DNA of 34,185 nucleotides, from positions 1 through 34,185 of the IMG/VR virus record IMGVR_UViG_3300009161_000138. One strand, given 5' to 3'. This DNA comes from a virus. The position numbers were made by a program, and so were the translations under genes. Positions 24,922-30,789 of the stretch are shown here, in pieces (the stretch's first letter is position 1; each line of letters opens with the position of its first letter). The notes under the pieces were generated by a model that ran no database searches, had not been told where the DNA came from, and saw nothing but the letters and a program-made list of their open reading frames with translations.

Positions 24922-25791
24922 TTAGTCCTCATCGCTCCACGCGCTGATGACATCAGCTAACTTCTTTTTCTCGACTGGTGCTTCCTCAGTCTTCTTAGAA
25001 GCTCGCTTGACTGGCTCATCAATCTCCGCAGCTTTCGGTGCGGCTAACGTAGCTGGTTTCTTAACAACGCCGTCGGCTTGGGAGGGCGTCATGATGACAA
25101 GCGACTTAGTTTTTTCAGTATTGGCAACCTTCTGAACAACTTCATATTCAGGGCGGTTGATATACCGAGTAGGGCTAAACAGTACCGACTGGTTATCGTT
25201 GTTCTCGTTAAAAGAAACCTGACTAACCATGAAGTCGATGCTTTTGCCGTTGCTGCTAAGGTACTTGGTGTAGTTCTCAAAGGTGTATGTCCCATCACCA
25301 CCGTCGCCAAACAGCGACTTGGAAGCTAGGTTCAGTTGGTACACCTCACCCTCAAGATTAGTACCAAAGTCCTGTTCAAGCAACACCGCGATACGACGGG
25401 AGTACCGGCAAGCCTTTGAGTTGCCCTGACCCGAACCCTTGATGTTGTTGGGGCAGTCATCGCAGTTCGCCGACTGGGGATTTTCTGCCTTGGCATCAGG
25501 GGCCTTGCCATCGTTTGAGAAGCAATCCGGTGATGTCGGTTCAGCATCGGGGCTCCACGACTTAGCGTAGAAGATGCGTCCTACCTTCGGTGCCGCGTTA
25601 ACAATGACCACATTTAGGTCACCCTTAACTTTGCCCATCTCTTCGCCGCCGACTACCAAGCGGAAGATCCCGTTCTTGGGCACGATACGCTTAACACCCG
25701 AACGACCAGCGAGGGTCTTCGTAAGCTCACTAACACCCGCCGTCTGGAGGAAGTCGGGCAGTGCTTGATCCATCAATTGCAAATTAGCCAT
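24922..25791 (-). CDS. Probable single-stranded DNA-binding protein
   Basis: 289 residues. The N-terminal part suggests an OB-like beta domain (I-F-R-L-V-V-G-G, L-N-V-V-I-V-N-A-A-P, V-G-R-I-F-Y). Four cysteines, C90, C110, C113 and C128, in the pattern C-F-S-N-D-G-K, C-D-D-C-P-N-N and K-A-C-R-Y-S-R-R, could bind zinc. A Lys/Ala linker leads to an acidic end, V-I-S-A-W-S-D-E-D, like the protein-docking tails of SSB and T7 gp2.5. I know this type only as a conserved phage replication-region protein. Position between a coiled-coil gene and HTH/primase genes fits ssDNA protection at the fork. Function is inferred from the acidic tail and context. Confidence 0.6.
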   Translation of the reverse strand: MANLQLMDQALPDFLQTAGVSELTKTLAGRSGVKRIVPKNGIFRLVVGGEEMGKVKGDLNVVIVNAAPKVGRIFYAKSWSPDAEPTSPDCFSNDGKAPDAKAENPQSANCDDCPNNIKGSGQGNSKACRYSRRIAVLLEQDFGTNLEGEVYQLNLASKSLFGDGGDGTYTFENYTKYLSSNGKSIDFMVSQVSFNENNDNQSVLFSPTRYINRPEYEVVQKVANTEKTKSLVIMTPSQADGVVKKPATLAAPKAAEIDEPVKRASKKTEEAPVEKKKLADVISAWSDED

Positions 25792-25794
25792 TTT

Positions 25795-26229
25795 CTAACC
25801 TTCTTTAGAGCGTCTAACAACCACGGTGTACTCCCTATCCACATTGAGTCCAATGGGGCTAAGGTCTGGATTCTCTTCAAGAAACTGCTTCATGTGTGTT
25901 TGATGAAGCCTCTTCTCTAGCAGGGCGAATGCACTGTTTTCACGGATGAATTGGTACATAGAATCCCAATCGTTCGTCCAGTACCGTGACTTGACTGAGC
26001 GAATGATCGTCCCTGCTTCTGTCTTGATGCTACTTGCGTTGAACTTCTTGCAGACGTCTAGCATCTGCTCTTCAATCACTTGCATCTGCTCGCGCAACTT
26101 ATCGTCCTCGGTCTTGAACTCCTGCTCAAGCTTCCTACGACTGTCACGGATTTTTATGTATGCCTTGGTCAACTGTTCCAAGGTCGGTGCGCCATCTTCG
26201 ACGGCTAGCTCGTCGGCTTCGATTTCCAT
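25795..26229 (-). CDS. Coiled-coil protein of unknown function, replication region (144 aa)
   Basis: I choose ATG 26229, which has GGAG with good spacing; a GTG at 26262 would give 11 more residues but lies at or before the predicted transcript start. The N-terminal half is a long acidic/basic coiled coil (L-E-Q-L-T-K-A-Y-I-K-I-R, K-L-E-Q-E-F-K-T). A folded region follows with W-T-N-D-W-D-S-M-Y-Q-F-I and F-A-L-L-E-K-R-L-H-Q. The shape loosely recalls Gam-like host-nuclease inhibitors, but I see no firm motif, so I leave it unnamed. It is the first gene after the internal promoter and is followed three bases later by the SSB-like gene. Confidence 0.7.
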   Translation of the reverse strand: MEIEADELAVEDGAPTLEQLTKAYIKIRDSRRKLEQEFKTEDDKLREQMQVIEEQMLDVCKKFNASSIKTEAGTIIRSVKSRYWTNDWDSMYQFIRENSAFALLEKRLHQTHMKQFLEENPDLSPIGLNVDREYTVVVRRSKEG

Positions 26230-26269
26230 CTGATGCTCCAATGATTCGTGGGTGGACCCCACGACCTCT

Positions 26270-26297
26270 AATATACACTAACTCTGAACAATGTCAA
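26270..26297 (-). promoter_or_regulatory. Sigma70-type promoter for the SSB/HTH/primase unit
   Basis: On the minus strand, -35 TTGACA (26297-26292, perfect consensus) and -10 TATATT (26275-26270) are separated by 16 bases. The start would fall near 26263, leaving about a 33-base leader with a GGAG ribosome-binding site before ATG 26229. The -35 overlaps the stop codon of the upstream helicase gene. The element shares TTnACATTGTyCAG and the same spacer length with the promoter at 34137-34164. Confidence 0.78.
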
Positions 26298-27685
26298 GCA
26301 GTGTCATCGATCTCGTGACGGTAAAGCTCGATAATTTTCTGGTGGTTGACGATGTTGTTGCGCAGCATCCCGTACAGTTCGCCCTCTATCGGCGAGCCTT
26401 TGATGTGTACCACGGTCATTGTGTTCTTCTGACCGGGGCGGTTGATACGGGCGTTTGATTGTAGATACGTCTCTACACTGGTCACCGGGGCATACCAGAC
26501 TATTGTGTCTGCTGCGGTAAGGGTTAGTCCGTGAGAAGCGGCTTGTGGTTGAATGATCAACACGTGGGGGTTGGTCTTCTCTTGGAAGTTCTTGATGATC
26601 TGACTGCGCTTGGACACCGGCACATCACCGTTGATGATCTCGCACTCGATGCCGTGCTTGGTCAGGTACTGATTGATAATGTGTATGGTGTGGGTAAACG
26701 GCACGAACACTAGTACTTTGTGTGATGCCTCTTCAATCACTTCCTTGACTGCTTGCAGTCGGTTCTTCGCGTCGAAGTCCAATACTTCTTTGTTGTCGGT
26801 GTATACCGCACCACATGCAATCTGGAGTAGCTTGTTCAATTTAACTGCGGCGTTAACTGCCGTAATCTCCTCACCCGCTGCTTCGATTAGCATCTCCTGC
26901 TTTAGCTTCTTATAGTACTTGGCCTGTTGCGGCGTCATAGGAGCATCACGGTCTGTGTAGATAACATCGGGCAAATCGAGGCAGTCGGCTTTGGCAAACC
27001 TGATCGCTGGTTGAAGCACCTTGTGAACTATCGCAGTTGCTTCCGGTTTAGGGAGCCATCTGTATTCACTCACCGGAAACATAACTTGGTTCTTAAACTC
27101 AGCGAAGAACATCGGCAAGTTAGTCGGGCTGACTAGTTTGGCTAGCCCATAAGCATCCACGGGTGACTGCGCAGCAGGTGTACCCGTCAACATCCACAAT
27201 CCTTTGACCTTCTTCATGATGTCGCGCAGGGTCTTCCACCTAACTGTCTGCGCGTTTTTGTAGGCTGACGCCTCGTCCACTACAATCAAGTCAAACCCAC
27301 CGTTTATGATCTCCTGTTTGACGATCTCAACCCCATCGAAGTTGATAACGACGTACTCGGCGATGCCCTTGATTACTTCCTTGCGCTTGCTAGAACTACC
27401 GTAAGCTACATCTACTCGGCGATGTACGGCAAACTTAAATAGATCCTGCTGCCAAGCGGAGTGCATAATAGACAAAGGGCAGATCACCAGCACGCGCCGG
27501 ATCAACTGCTTCTTCATGAGGTAGTCGGTAGCCCATATAACCGACGCGGTCTTCCCCGTACCTTGCTCATTGAAACAAAAAGCTTTCTTGTGCGAGGCTA
27601 GAAATGCCGCTGTCTCTTTTTGGTGGTTAAATGGGGTAAGTCCGGGCGGGCAGGGCCAGTTGTAGCCCGATAAATAATCTTGCAT
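26294..27685 (-). CDS. SNF2-type DEAD/DEAH-box helicase
   Basis: About 463 residues from ATG 27685; an in-frame TTG at 27691 would add two. RecA-like domain 1 shows the Q-type motif F-N-H-Q-K-E, Walker A E-Q-G-T-G-K-T (40-46), the Walker B box V-D-E-A-S (DEAS at 137-140) and L-T-G-T-P (166-170). Domain 2 ends with motif VI, Q-S-N-A-R-I-N-R-P-G-Q (409-419), typical of the SNF2 family. Such phage enzymes use ATP to move on duplex DNA and are thought to remodel protein-DNA complexes or help recombination and replication restart. It lacks the extra domains of chromatin remodellers. It sits between nuclease genes and the SSB/primase unit; stop and start with the upstream mini HNH gene nearly touch. 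Confidence 0.92.
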   Translation of the reverse strand: MQDYLSGYNWPCPPGLTPFNHQKETAAFLASHKKAFCFNEQGTGKTASVIWATDYLMKKQLIRRVLVICPLSIMHSAWQQDLFKFAVHRRVDVAYGSSSKRKEVIKGIAEYVVINFDGVEIVKQEIINGGFDLIVVDEASAYKNAQTVRWKTLRDIMKKVKGLWMLTGTPAAQSPVDAYGLAKLVSPTNLPMFFAEFKNQVMFPVSEYRWLPKPEATAIVHKVLQPAIRFAKADCLDLPDVIYTDRDAPMTPQQAKYYKKLKQEMLIEAAGEEITAVNAAVKLNKLLQIACGAVYTDNKEVLDFDAKNRLQAVKEVIEEASHKVLVFVPFTHTIHIINQYLTKHGIECEIINGDVPVSKRSQIIKNFQEKTNPHVLIIQPQAASHGLTLTAADTIVWYAPVTSVETYLQSNARINRPGQKNTMTVVHIKGSPIEGELYGMLRNNIVNHQKIIELYRHEIDDTA

Positions 27686-27691
27686 TTCCAA

Positions 27692-27946
27692 TTACTTCTT
27701 CTCACCTTTGTGGTGCAGATTCCGACTACGGTTTTTGCTTGGGCTTTCTAGCTTGTAGCCATCAGCGTTGGTTCCACCTTTAGCCAAAGCCTTCACATGC
27801 GATACATCTTTACCTGCACGGTTTACCCCTTTCTGATCGAGTTTATTTCGAGCGCGTTGGCGCTCCATCCGATCCTCATGTTCGCCCCGTTTCAACTCCA
27901 TCTGGTACTCATGCTTGTACGGACGGGGGGTCTTGGTGTATGGCAC
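27692..27946 (-). CDS. Mini HNH-like endonuclease family protein (84 aa)
   Basis: I choose GTG 27946: it lies 2 bases after the nuclease gene's stop and has CAGGAG with ideal spacing. A GTG at 28018 would overlap the nuclease gene by 70 bases and lacks a ribosome-binding site. The product begins P-Y-T-K-T-P-R-P-Y-K-H-E-Y and has M-E-R-Q-R-A-R-N-K-L-D-Q-K-G-V-N-R, then G-K-D-V-S-H-V-K-A-L-A-K-G-G-T-N and S-P-S-K-N-R-S. The D-x2-H, G-G-x-N and N-R spacing resembles the His-Me finger core of small phage HNH proteins, although the first motif has D-V-S-H instead of the usual D-H-I. It may be a nicking enzyme or a DNA-binding derivative. It is strongly basic. Confidence 0.7.
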   Translation of the reverse strand: MPYTKTPRPYKHEYQMELKRGEHEDRMERQRARNKLDQKGVNRAGKDVSHVKALAKGGTNADGYKLESPSKNRSRNLHHKGEKK

Positions 27947-27948
27947 GA

Positions 27949-28611
27949 CTAACTCCTGTTGTGTTCGCAAGTTTTGACGGGGCAGAATCGGCAAAGGGGG
28001 CCACTGATTGGGTTCCACACGCCACTAACAAACGCGGAACTCAGCCGTTGTAGGTCGGGCATCACCCCTTCCATGTAGCGTTTGCGGTCCTTGGCGTAGT
28101 GATCTTTGCTTACAAATTCGTTGCTAACCACAAACAACAAAGCCGACTTAATTTTTTGTACGACTGGGAACTTAGCGAACACGGCTACTGCCATGAGGTC
28201 TAACTGTTGCGTATCAGCGTAGCGAGCGTTCTTGCTGGTCTTGTAGTCAACCATGTGCGCTAAACCTGTAGAAGAATCTACAATCAACAGGTCAACGATA
28301 CCGTGCCACCAAACGTTACTCGCATCGAAGTCGCAGTACTCCAAGTCTCGGGTCAGACCGAGCTTTATCTCACAGTACTTCTCACCCTCAATGTTGTTGA
28401 GCGAGTCAAGAATGGGGCGCATGTAATTGAATTTGGGTGGGATGGGCGTACCATCCCGTACGTGTTCTTCAGCCGCCAGATGCACAGCAGACCCGTATAA
28501 CGCCGACTCATGCGGGGTGTCAACAATGTCTCTAGCCACCTTTATGTGGTAGTACTTTTTGGGGCATTGCTGAAACGTCTTTAGACTGCTGTGCGACCAG
28601 ACGAAATCCAT
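27949..28611 (-). CDS. PD-(D/E)XK exonuclease, Cas4/AddB-like with probable Fe-S cluster
   Basis: 220 residues. The nuclease core shows Y-G-S-A-V-H44, G-I-V-D107-L-L and M-V-D122-Y-K124-T-S-K, the H...D...D-x-K signature of RecB-family nucleases. Cysteines C16 (in Q-Q-C-P-K-K-Y), C207, C210 and C215 (C-R-F-C-P-V-K-T-C-E-H) have the one-plus-three arrangement that binds a 4Fe-4S cluster in Cas4 and AddB. In phages such enzymes act as 5'-3' or 3'-5' exonucleases in recombination or host DNA breakdown. No cas genes or repeats are present, so this is a phage recombination nuclease, not a CRISPR adaptation gene. It starts right after the stop of the 62-residue gene. Confidence 0.88.
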   Translation of the reverse strand: MDFVWSHSSLKTFQQCPKKYYHIKVARDIVDTPHESALYGSAVHLAAEEHVRDGTPIPPKFNYMRPILDSLNNIEGEKYCEIKLGLTRDLEYCDFDASNVWWHGIVDLLIVDSSTGLAHMVDYKTSKNARYADTQQLDLMAVAVFAKFPVVQKIKSALLFVVSNEFVSKDHYAKDRKRYMEGVMPDLQRLSSAFVSGVWNPISGPLCRFCPVKTCEHNRS

Positions 28612-28800
28612 TTAGTTCTCTTGTAGCTGGTACTTGCGTTGATCCACTAGGTCTTTAACCAGAGCGCAAGTTAGTTTGGTTTCCGCTAGTGCATCGTATG
28701 CTTGCTTAAGCGCCGCATCGTAATCGTTGCTCTGCATAGCCTCGTGTAGCAACCGTAGTGCGTTCTGGGCCATCAGCATAGGGTAGGTGTAGTCAGCCAT
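28612..28800 (-). CDS. Small helical hypothetical protein (62 aa)
   Basis: The ATG at 28800 has AGGA six bases upstream, just after a strong hairpin. The product is all-helical: Y-P-M-L-M-A-Q-N-A-L-R-L-L-H-E-A-M, then Y-D-A-A-L-K-Q-A-Y-D-A-L-A-E-T and A-L-V-K-D-L-V-D-Q-R. The paired helices look like a small TPR-like hairpin. No catalytic residues. Its stop abuts the start of the Fe-S nuclease gene, so it may be co-regulated with it. Function unknown. Confidence 0.65.
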   Translation of the reverse strand: MADYTYPMLMAQNALRLLHEAMQSNDYDAALKQAYDALAETKLTCALVKDLVDQRKYQLQEN

Positions 28801-28812
28801 TTGGTTCCTAAA

Positions 28813-28844
28813 GGGGAGTGCAAAGTCGGTACTTTACACCCCCC
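28813..28844 (-). promoter_or_regulatory. Strong intergenic RNA hairpin in the early operon
   Basis: Arms 28813-28826 and 28831-28844 pair over 14 bases on the minus-strand RNA if two G-U pairs are allowed, with a 4-base loop (ACCG). The bases after the stem on the RNA are UUUAGG, a poor U tract, so this is a weak terminator at most. It separates the acidic-protein gene from the nuclease cluster and may tune downstream expression or act as a processing site. Confidence 0.6.
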
Positions 28845-28851
28845 GACCTAC

Positions 28852-29151
28852 TTACTGATCGGTCTGTTCGTCAGTTTCTTCAGCTTCTTCGTCTTCAGCT
28901 TCTTCGTCTTCAGCTTCTTCGTCCTCGTACTCTTCTTCAGCTTCTTCGTCCTCGTACTCTTCTTCAGCTTCTTCAGCTTCTTCGTCTTCAGCTTCTTCGG
29001 CTTCGTCGGCGAAGATGATTAATTCGGACTCGGACTCAAAAACAGATTCGCTAGCAGCAGCTTCGCCGTCAACAATAGCGTCCACAAACGGTTGCATAGC
29101 GGACATATCCAGCTCGGCCACATCGGCCTCAAACGTGATCGTTACTTTCAT
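28852..29151 (-). CDS. Early acidic-tail protein with Glu/Asp/Ala repeats (99 aa)
   Basis: The start is ATG 29151, with GGAG seven bases upstream; the TTG at 29163 overlaps that site and is not used. The N-terminal 50 residues form a small domain (MKVTITFEADVAEL, then M-S-A-M-Q-P-F-V-D-A-I-V-D-G). The rest is a low-complexity acidic tail of A-E-D-E-E-A-E-E units with two E-E-Y-E-D-E-E copies, ending T-D-E-Q-T-D-Q. At pH 7 the tail would be very highly charged. It may be a DNA mimic, an inhibitor of a host DNA-binding protein or an assembly buffer; none is shown. The end resembles that of the late acidic protein at 5498-5737. Confidence 0.7.
   Translation of the reverse strand: MKVTITFEADVAELDMSAMQPFVDAIVDGEAAASESVFESESELIIFADEAEEAEDEEAEEAEEEYEDEEAEEEYEDEEAEDEEAEDEEAEETDEQTDQ
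28878..29005. repeat. Tandem low-complexity repeat encoding an acidic tail
   Basis: Plus-strand units of CTTCAGCTTCTTCGT (15 bp) repeat several times, and a 27-bp unit containing CCTCGTACTCTTCTTCAG occurs twice in tandem. The units are in register with minus-strand codons for Glu, Asp and Ala. Copy number may vary between relatives through slippage. Confidence 0.8.
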
Positions 29152-29200
29152 GACTGACTCCAAAAGTTATGCCGAGGTTCGGCTCGTCGATTGTACTTGG

Positions 29201-29464
29201 TCAATGTTTCGGAATTATGGCCTCGTTCTTTAGCCGCTTAACTTCTTGCGCTGACCGTTGCCCATGTAAACCTTCGTCGGACTTCATGTAAAACGTGGTA
29301 CCGGGAAATTCACAGCGGTACTCAACAATCATTCTTGATTGGTATTGCGGCGTACAGTCTTCGCAATAGCTATGCCCCGGAGATGGGTAACAGGACCGAG
29401 CGGCTTGCCGCCAAGCAGCGTATTGCTTAGCACTATCAAAGCATCGTGGGTAGGGTTCTTTCAT
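29201..29464 (-). CDS. Small Cys-containing conserved phage protein (87 aa)
   Basis: 87 residues with C8, C25, C34, C37 and C51. The core C-F-D-S-A-K-Q-Y-A-A-W-R-Q-A-A-R-S-C and S-Y-C-E-D-C-T-P-Q-Y-Q-S-R-M is a pattern I recall from small proteins of uncultured phages. The CxxC at 34-37 with neighbours may bind zinc. No enzyme signature. It lies 3 bases after the stop of the MSGGYFDY gene, so it is part of the early operon. Function unknown. Confidence 0.7.
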   Translation of the reverse strand: MKEPYPRCFDSAKQYAAWRQAARSCYPSPGHSYCEDCTPQYQSRMIVEYRCEFPGTTFYMKSDEGLHGQRSAQEVKRLKNEAIIPKH

Positions 29465-29467
29465 TGC

Positions 29468-29731
29468 TTATCCAGTTGTTCTTTCCAGTTGTTCTTTAAG
29501 GCGATTGTGGAATGTATTTTCAGAGTCATCACCGCTTATCAGCCAATCGATGCGTTGCACATAAACGTAGGCTTCGCGTAGTAAATTTATGGCCTTGTTA
29601 AATTTCTCAATGGTTTCGTGTTTATATCTACAGTCCCAATCTTGATCTGCGTTTTCTAAAACTATTTGCTCAATGTTGTCGGCAATTTGTTGTAGTTCAA
29701 ATTGCTTGTAATCAAAATATCCACCACTCAT
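29468..29731 (-). CDS. Conserved phage protein of the MSGGYFDY type (87 aa)
   Basis: The N-terminus M-S-G-G-Y-F-D-Y-K-Q-F, then I-A-D-N-I-E, E-T-I-E-K-F-N-K-A-I-N-L-L-R-E-A and Y-V-Q-R-I-D-W-L-I-S-G-D-D-S-E, matches a widespread short protein of phages and prophages whose role I do not know. It is helical and soluble. A strong AGGAGG ribosome-binding site precedes the ATG. The C-terminal helix ends in R-L-K-E-Q-L-E-R. Placement within the small-gene cluster suggests a host-interaction or accessory role, but this is a guess. Confidence 0.82.
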   Translation of the reverse strand: MSGGYFDYKQFELQQIADNIEQIVLENADQDWDCRYKHETIEKFNKAINLLREAYVYVQRIDWLISGDDSENTFHNRLKEQLERTTG

Positions 29732-29739
29732 ACAACCTC

Positions 29740-29886
29740 CTAAAATAGTGCGTCTGGTACGTTGGACAAGTCCAACTTGGGTTTACGTTTGCGTTTGATG
29801 CGCTCGACTATGTGAGGGTATGGCGGCATATGCCAGACCCAGCGAATCACCTTGCCTTCGTCGTCAAGGATTCCGTACTTAGTCAT
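29740..29886 (-). CDS. Small basic hypothetical protein (48 aa)
   Basis: The ATG at 29886 overlaps the end of the upstream gene by 8 bases, with GGAG just upstream of it in that gene's end. The product starts M-T-K-Y-G-I-L-D-D-E-G-K-V-I-R-W-V-W and has a basic run I-K-R-K-R-K-P-K before a short acidic end. The pattern of a short phage protein starting with a beta hairpin and ending basic is familiar to me, but not its function. The longer frame to 30090 lies mostly antiparallel to no gene but inside the upstream gene's other frame, so I shortened it. Confidence 0.6.
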   Translation of the reverse strand: MTKYGILDDEGKVIRWVWHMPPYPHIVERIKRKRKPKLDLSNVPDALF

Positions 29887-30097
29887 CTCTCCATGTCCCG
29901 TCTTTAAAAATAAACCGCGTGTACAGCAGGTTGCCTTCTTTGTCGTAGTTAGCCACCATGCACGGCGGTTTGTTATATGCCGGTGCGCGAGACTGAAGGC
30001 CGATACCGCTTTGCTTATTGTGCGGAAAATAGTACAAACTAGCGTGTGCCCCCTTTGAATCAGGAGGGGTTGTGAAGTCATATAGTTCACGCTTCAT
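29879..30097 (-). CDS. Small hypothetical protein (72 aa)
   Basis: The ATG at 30097 overlaps the upstream TGA (ATGA). The product starts M-K-R-E-L-Y-D-F-T-T-P-P-D and contains Y-Y-F-P-H-N-K-Q-S and Y-D-K-E-G-N-L-L-Y-T-R-F-I-F-K-D-G-T. It is predicted to be mostly beta. No cysteine cluster, membrane helix or known enzyme motif. It is part of the chain of overlapping early genes and is likely translated by coupling. I do not recognise it. Confidence 0.65.
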   Translation of the reverse strand: MKRELYDFTTPPDSKGAHASLYYFPHNKQSGIGLQSRAPAYNKPPCMVANYDKEGNLLYTRFIFKDGTWRDD

Positions 30098-30342
30098 GTG
30101 TTCTTTTCCTTAAGTTTGGTTTCAATCTGGTCAAACAGTTTGCGGGTGTAGCCTTTGATTGGCGTATCCCCCCACGGTCCTATAATTCCCTTGATCTCAT
30201 CATCCGTCAGCCCGACCCATTCGCGGGCTTTTAGTTGTTCGTTTTCTGAGTGAAGACGGCGAAGTTCTTTTGCGATTTCAATTCGTGGCGCGTATTCCTT
30301 TGCCAAAACTTCATCAGCTAATTTCAAAGCCTTTTCACCCAC
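30094..30342 (-). CDS. WVGLT-motif protein, paralogue of the upstream gene (82 aa)
   Basis: Start GTG 30342 with AGGAG seven bases upstream. The N-terminal half is helical (L-A-D-E-V-L-A-K-E, I-A-K-E-L-R-R-L-H-S-E-N). The C-terminal half has R-E-W-V-G-L-T-D-D-E-I, a variable loop, and I-E-T-K-L-K-E-K-N. The same R-x-W-V-G-L-T-x-E-E and L-K-E-K-N elements occur in the adjacent upstream gene, so the two are tandem paralogues with swapped N-termini. WVGLT proteins are frequent in phage accessory regions, and their function is unknown to me. Confidence 0.72.
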   Translation of the reverse strand: MGEKALKLADEVLAKEYAPRIEIAKELRRLHSENEQLKAREWVGLTDDEIKGIIGPWGDTPIKGYTRKLFDQIETKLKEKNT

Positions 30343-30583
30343 CGTTCTTCTCCTTTAACCTTGCCTCAAGCGCGGCTATCATGTCTATGACATATGGACG
30401 ATTTGCCAGCGAAATTTCTTTTGCCTCTTCTTTAGTTAGCCCAACCCACTGACGCTCTGGTTGCGCCAGTCTGTTGCGCAGGGCGTAGATTAAGTCGTTA
30501 ACTTTTGAAGCGTCTAAGCGTTCTCCAACGCTAAAACTTAACAAAAAATCACACGCCTTTTCCATAAGTTCGCGGTCAGTCAT
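30335..30583 (-). CDS. WVGLT-motif protein (82 aa)
   Basis: ATG at 30583 overlaps the upstream TGA (ATGA), and its own end overlaps the next start by 8 bases. The N-terminus is helical (R-E-L-M-E-K-A-C-D-F-L-L). The second half has R-Q-W-V-G-L-T-K-E-E-A-K-E-I, a linker, then M-I-A-A-L-E-A-R-L-K-E-K-N-G-G. It shares this half with the following gene. Equal length and order suggest tandem duplication with divergence of the first half. No catalytic motif. Confidence 0.72.
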   Translation of the reverse strand: MTDRELMEKACDFLLSFSVGERLDASKVNDLIYALRNRLAQPERQWVGLTKEEAKEISLANRPYVIDMIAALEARLKEKNGG

Positions 30584-30789
30584 GATTCAACTCCTAGATA
30601 TTCTTCAATGTATTGTTTGACAGAAAAAGCACCAGATGCTTCTTTTTCTAGTCCGTGTGTAAGATACCCCACTTGAGCAACCTCACACATTCTCATACAT
30701 TCCTGAACAATCAACTCGGCAAACTTGAAATCATCATGGTGTGCTGAACCATATACTTGTTCAGCCAATTCTTTAATTCGTTCGTTCAT
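30580..30789 (-). CDS. Small conserved phage protein (69 aa)
   Basis: M-N-E-R-I-K-E-L-A-E-Q-V-Y-G and F-A-E-L-I-V-Q-E-C-M-R-M-C are features of a short helical phage protein type I have seen often, without known function. A C-terminal helix has V-K-Q-Y-I-E-E-Y-L-G. It is coupled to both neighbours by ATGA overlaps. The single Cys pair (C-M-R-M-C) is too little for a clear zinc site. Confidence 0.72.
   Translation of the reverse strand: MNERIKELAEQVYGSAHHDDFKFAELIVQECMRMCEVAQVGYLTHGLEKEASGAFSVKQYIEEYLGVES

Noticed and set aside
26230-26262. GTG start at 26262 for the coiled-coil gene
   Set aside because: It coincides with the predicted transcription start of the internal promoter, and ATG 26229 has a strong GGAG ribosome-binding site.
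27947-28018. GTG start at 28018 for the mini HNH gene
   Set aside because: It overlaps the Fe-S nuclease gene by 70 bases with no ribosome-binding site, while GTG 27946 has CAGGAG at ideal spacing.
28495-28523. Minus-strand TTGACA with a loose TATACG at 18-base spacing
   Set aside because: The -10 is poor, the site lies inside the Fe-S nuclease gene and no gene starts just downstream.
27949-28611. Cas4 as evidence of a CRISPR-Cas locus
   Set aside because: No repeats or other cas genes are visible; the gene sits in a phage replication operon beside SNF2 and VRR-NUC genes.
28801-29022. Plus-strand ORF of Phe/Ser/Val low complexity opposite the acidic gene
   Set aside because: It is the antisense reading of the acidic tandem repeat, has no ribosome-binding site and makes no protein sense; the minus-strand frame has a good start and operon context.
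29152-29200. Possible minus-strand promoter before the acidic gene (TACAAT)
   Set aside because: No acceptable -35 lies 15-19 bases upstream of the TACAAT, and the upstream gene's transcript can reach the acidic gene.
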